DNA of 64,000 nt from an uncultured Lachnotalea sp. GTDB taxonomy: Bacteria > Bacillota > Clostridia > Lachnospirales > Lachnospiraceae. Shown here piece by piece: positions 61,750-64,000 of this stretch (its first letter is position 1; the number at the start of each line of letters is the position of its first letter). The translations under genes were made by a program, and so were the position numbers. The stretch lies in the NCBI GenBank assembly GCA_947066815.1, contig CAMSZT010000001.1:177832-241831 (forward strand), written 5' to 3'. Under the pieces are notes generated by a model, which was not told where the DNA came from, searched no databases, and saw only the letters and a list, made by a program, of their open reading frames with translations.

Positions 61750-62277
61750 TTATTTCCACCGCCGGTCTTCCTTGCAGTAGGCAAGAAATTCCAGACGGCT
61801 GTTCCCAAGCTCCAGGACGTCGCCGTCGGTCAGGATCTCCTGCCCGCCCAGCGGTTCCCCATTCCGACAGGTGGCCGTCCCACGCCCCTCCAGGATATAA
61901 AACTGATTTTTTTTCTCGTTATAGATCACGGTACAGTGGGTATCCCGGCCGACCTTCCCGTCCTCGCTGATGCACACCTCCATCCTATAGCTTCTCCCTA
62001 TCCGGTTGCGGCCCTGATAGAGGGGATAAGCCCGGCCTTTTTCCGGTCCCTCCGTACAGACCAGCCAGCCGGCCACAAATTTTCGCTCCCGGTCGGCGCG
62101 GAAGCTCCCGACCGTTACTTCCCCTCCCGGCAAGACTTTTATCTCGGAAACCGTTTCCCCGTCTTCCCGCTCTCCCCCGTCCTCCCCGGACAGACGGGCC
62201 GGCCTCCGGCAATGGGGACAATCTTCGTAAGTCTCTCCGTCATAAAAATGTCCTTTTCTGCAACGTATGATCAACAT
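61750..62277 (-). CDS. FHA-domain protein with an N-terminal zinc ribbon
   Basis: 175 residues. The N-terminus MLIIRCRKGHFYDGETYEDC continues PHCRRP and looks like a zinc ribbon. The C-terminal half is a forkhead-associated domain (NRIGRSYRMEVCI, VGRDTHCTVIYNEKKNQFYI, LTDGDVLELGNSRLEFL) that binds phosphothreonine peptides. The usual RSxxH is altered to GRDTHC. No kinase or phosphatase of the Ser/Thr type is next to it. It lies between the ChW protein and the response regulator. Confidence 0.88.
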   Translation of the reverse strand: MLIIRCRKGHFYDGETYEDCPHCRRPARLSGEDGGEREDGETVSEIKVLPGGEVTVGSFRADRERKFVAGWLVCTEGPEKGRAYPLYQGRNRIGRSYRMEVCISEDGKVGRDTHCTVIYNEKKNQFYILEGRGTATCRNGEPLGGQEILTDGDVLELGNSRLEFLAYCKEDRRWK

Positions 62278-62293
62278 TGTGTTTCCCTCTGTT

Positions 62294-63001
62294 CTAAATG
62301 CTGTTGGCCGTGTACCGCAAGAGCGCCTCTCTGGTCTGCCGGTATCTGGACCGGCTCACCGGGAGCAGACGGCCGTTAAACAGTTCGATCGTATCTGCAT
62401 TCATCCGGCGGATCTTGTGGATGTTCACCAGATAGCTCTGGTGGCAGCGCAGGAAACTGTCCGGCAGCTTTTCCGCAAAGGACGTCAGGGTCCCATACAG
62501 CTCATGGCAGCGTTCCCCGCACCATATCTTCAGCTGATGCCGGTTGCTCTCGATATAATCCACGTCCCGGAGCCGCAGGGCGACCATCTCCCCCTGGGTA
62601 CAGATCCGGACGATCTCATGGCCGGCTTCCTCCATCCGCCTCACGGCCCGGTCCACGGCCCGCTTCATGCTCTCCCTGTCAAAAGGCTTCAAAAGAAAAT
62701 AGACCGGTTCGATCTGAAAGATATCCTGTGCGTATTCCGGATACCCGCTGCTGAAGATGATCTGGATCTCCGGCCAGAATTCCTGGATCTCCATGGCCAC
62801 CCGGACTCCGTTCTGTTCTCTCAGGCGGATATCCAGGAACAGGATATCCAAGGGTTCATTTTTCTCATCCTCTATGTAAGTCAACAGCGAAAACGCCGTA
62901 TCAAAGGCCACGATCGCAATGTCAAAGGCGTACAGATCCCGAAGCTCCTCAGCCAGAGCCCCGGCCACCAGCTTATCGTCGTCGCATATCCCGATCCTCA
63001 T
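62294..63001 (-). CDS. LytTR-family response regulator
   Basis: 235 residues. Receiver domain with ICDDD acidic pocket, phosphoacceptor in DILFLDIRL and the conserved lysine in FLLKPFD; C-terminal LytTR DNA-binding domain (VDYIESNRHQLKIWCGER, SFLRCHQSYLVNI). AgrA/VirR-type regulators of this build control surface and virulence genes. The start lies within the kinase gene end (29-base overlap), which pairs them. Likely targets are the FHA and ChW genes downstream. Confidence 0.94.
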   Translation of the reverse strand: MRIGICDDDKLVAGALAEELRDLYAFDIAIVAFDTAFSLLTYIEDEKNEPLDILFLDIRLREQNGVRVAMEIQEFWPEIQIIFSSGYPEYAQDIFQIEPVYFLLKPFDRESMKRAVDRAVRRMEEAGHEIVRICTQGEMVALRLRDVDYIESNRHQLKIWCGERCHELYGTLTSFAEKLPDSFLRCHQSYLVNIHKIRRMNADTIELFNGRLLPVSRSRYRQTREALLRYTANSI

Positions 63002-63701
63002 GCTTTTCTACCCACTCCTTTTCTGACTCCCACGCCGGGAACATCAGCACGGATACCATGCTCTTTTCCCTGCGTTCCATCAGAAAATCCCCACCATATT
63101 TTTGGGCGGTCTTTTCTATGATCTTGAGACCATACCCGCCCCTTTTCTCTTTTTTGTACCCCCGCTCCCCGTCACAGCTGTTCTTCATCCGGATCTGCCA
63201 GAAGCCGGTCCGAAAACCGGTGAGCAGACAGATCCATCCGTTTTCCCCGCATGCCCGGATCGCATTGTCCAGAAGGTTTCCAAACAGGCTCACCAGCTCG
63301 TCCTGCTCAAAGCCGATCGTCTCCGGGATCCGCACCTGGATCCTCGTCCGGATCTCTTTTCCCGCGCAGACCTTCTGCTTTGCCATGAGAAGGACGTCCA
63401 GGCATCTGCTCCCCGTCGTCCTGAAAGGACCCTCGCAGCTTCTGAGGATCCGCTCCTGCAGCCTGTGCCGCCGATCCTGTCCCAGGCTCTCCCACTCGTC
63501 GATCAGCTTCCGAAGCTGCCGTCTCAGCTGCTCCTCCCCGCTGCCGTGATCCTCTTTTCCCGAAAATGCCTTGGCATAGATCCTCTGCAGATAATCCTTC
63601 CCCTCCATCTTCAGCAGTGCGGCCGTCACAAAATGGTTCGCCAGATCATGGCGCAGATGGCAAAGCTCCGTTTTCTCCCCTTCAAAGTATATCTTATCCA
63701 T
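62973..63701 (-). CDS. Soluble GHKL-family sensor histidine kinase
   Basis: 242 residues from the ATG at 63701 (MDKIYFEGEKTELCHLRHDL). The H-box is LRHDLANHF. The ATPase part shows FGNLLDNAIRAC (N-box) and GGYGLKIIEKTAQKYGGDF (G-box). No membrane helix or sensor domain precedes the H-box, unlike AgrC-type kinases, so any signal must be cytoplasmic or come from another protein. The frame upstream runs through the promoter and is not coding. Confidence 0.9.
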   Translation of the reverse strand: MDKIYFEGEKTELCHLRHDLANHFVTAALLKMEGKDYLQRIYAKAFSGKEDHGSGEEQLRRQLRKLIDEWESLGQDRRHRLQERILRSCEGPFRTTGSRCLDVLLMAKQKVCAGKEIRTRIQVRIPETIGFEQDELVSLFGNLLDNAIRACGENGWICLLTGFRTGFWQIRMKNSCDGERGYKKEKRGGYGLKIIEKTAQKYGGDFLMERREKSMVSVLMFPAWESEKEWVEKHEDRDMRRR

Positions 63702-63764
63702 AACCCTTTTTTCTCCATTGCAGCATATCTGGTATGAGATCTGACAGATTTTGTAATCTCTTCG

Positions 63765-63793
63765 ATTATGGCAAAATATAATATAGGCTTCAA
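63765..63793 (-). promoter_or_regulatory. Promoter of the kinase-regulator-FHA-ChW unit
   Basis: On the minus strand TTGAAG (63788-63793), a 17-base spacer and CATAAT (63765-63770), 64 bases before the kinase start codon. Confidence 0.55.
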
Positions 63794-63890
63794 TGGGGGT
63801 TGCACAAATGGAAACTTTATTGTCATTTTTGGACATATACCGCACGGACAAAACCGGTTACCCCTGCGGATAAAGCGTGATGAGGACAGC

Positions 63891-63940
63891 AGGCCGCCAT
63901 CCGGACAGCGAAAGCTGTTACAAATGGCGGCCTTTTCCTT
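63891..63940 (+). terminator. Rightward terminator hairpin without an upstream gene
   Basis: AGGCCGCCAT (63891-63900) pairs with ATGGCGGCCT (63924-63933) and ACAGC-GAAA-GCTGT lies inside, followed by TTTTCC. No rightward gene ends here in the window, so it may end a small RNA or an attenuated leader. The remaining 63702-64000 sequence shows only the leftward promoter. Confidence 0.6.
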
Positions 63941-64000
63941 TCTCAAAAGTTTATGGCGGATACCGTTTTATTTCTGCACAAAGGACCGGCTCGTACTCCC

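Noticed and set aside
63830..63900. Known riboswitch ahead of the terminator at 63891
   Set aside because: I compared the sequence by eye with FMN, c-di-GMP, ZTP, guanidine, fluoride and THF consensus blocks and saw no match.

Overview
The window is about 57% GC and reads as a chromosome segment of a gut-type member of the Clostridia, most likely a high-GC Lachnospiraceae relative. Grounds for this are the T-box controlled trp operon, the FMN riboswitch in front of ribD-ribE-ribBA-ribH, clostridial hydrophobic-W (ChW) repeats, GHKL/LytTR signalling, Shine-Dalgarno sites close to AGGAGG, and consensus TTGACA/TATAAT promoters. The genus is inference. No rRNA, tRNA, prophage or CRISPR array was seen.

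Left end (1-3.2 kb): start of the S10 ribosomal operon (rpsJ, rplC, leftward) with a strong promoter and a structured leader, followed by debris: a beta-helix surface-protein gene with an in-frame amber codon and the frameshifted tail of an Rpn/PD-(D/E)XK transposase. 3.2-7 kb: riboflavin operon. 7-14.6 kb: a sugar or polyol locus (FGGY kinase, SDR, RbsB/C/A-type transporter, class II aldolase) facing a DeoR regulator across a long dyad. 14.6-28 kb: housekeeping genes (ispD, tsaD, rnz, rimI, tsaB, tsaE, tex, lysC, hom, ACT protein), broken up by mobile and structured repeats and a VapBC remnant.

28-30 kb: sigma factor with a membrane-anchored partner. 30-36.6 kb: trp operon in order T-box, trpE, trpG, trpD, trpC, trpF, trpB, trpA. 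Both anthranilate synthase genes are broken (trpE by internal deletion plus frameshift, trpG by an amber codon), while the five downstream genes are open. 36.6-42.8 kb: FGGY kinase and deoC opposite a GntR regulator with a 22-bp perfect palindrome, decayed transporter and mutarotase genes, an intact YefM/YoeB pair and YbaK. 42.8-48 kb: prfB with a +1 frameshift site that uses UAA, secA, a dense DnaA-box cluster, and hpf. 48-57.7 kb: heterodimeric ABC exporter, LysR regulator, two paralogous NlpC/P60 hydrolases with matched promoters, and a metallophosphoesterase with an unrecognised N-terminal domain. 58-63.7 kb: giant ChW/leucine-rich secreted protein, FHA protein, LytTR response regulator and a soluble GHKL kinase.

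The most unusual content is intergenic. One family of structured repeats has a conserved core and loop, but its inner stems (and partly its outer stems) differ in sequence from copy to copy while staying paired. A palindromic miniature element occurs twice, each time inside a different perfect 10-bp direct repeat. A large composite palindrome holds tandem hairpins with compensatory changes. A small two-state hairpin element sits directly behind terminators. Together with the many gene remnants this suggests a genome with active short mobile or structured elements and ongoing loss of biosynthetic and accessory genes.
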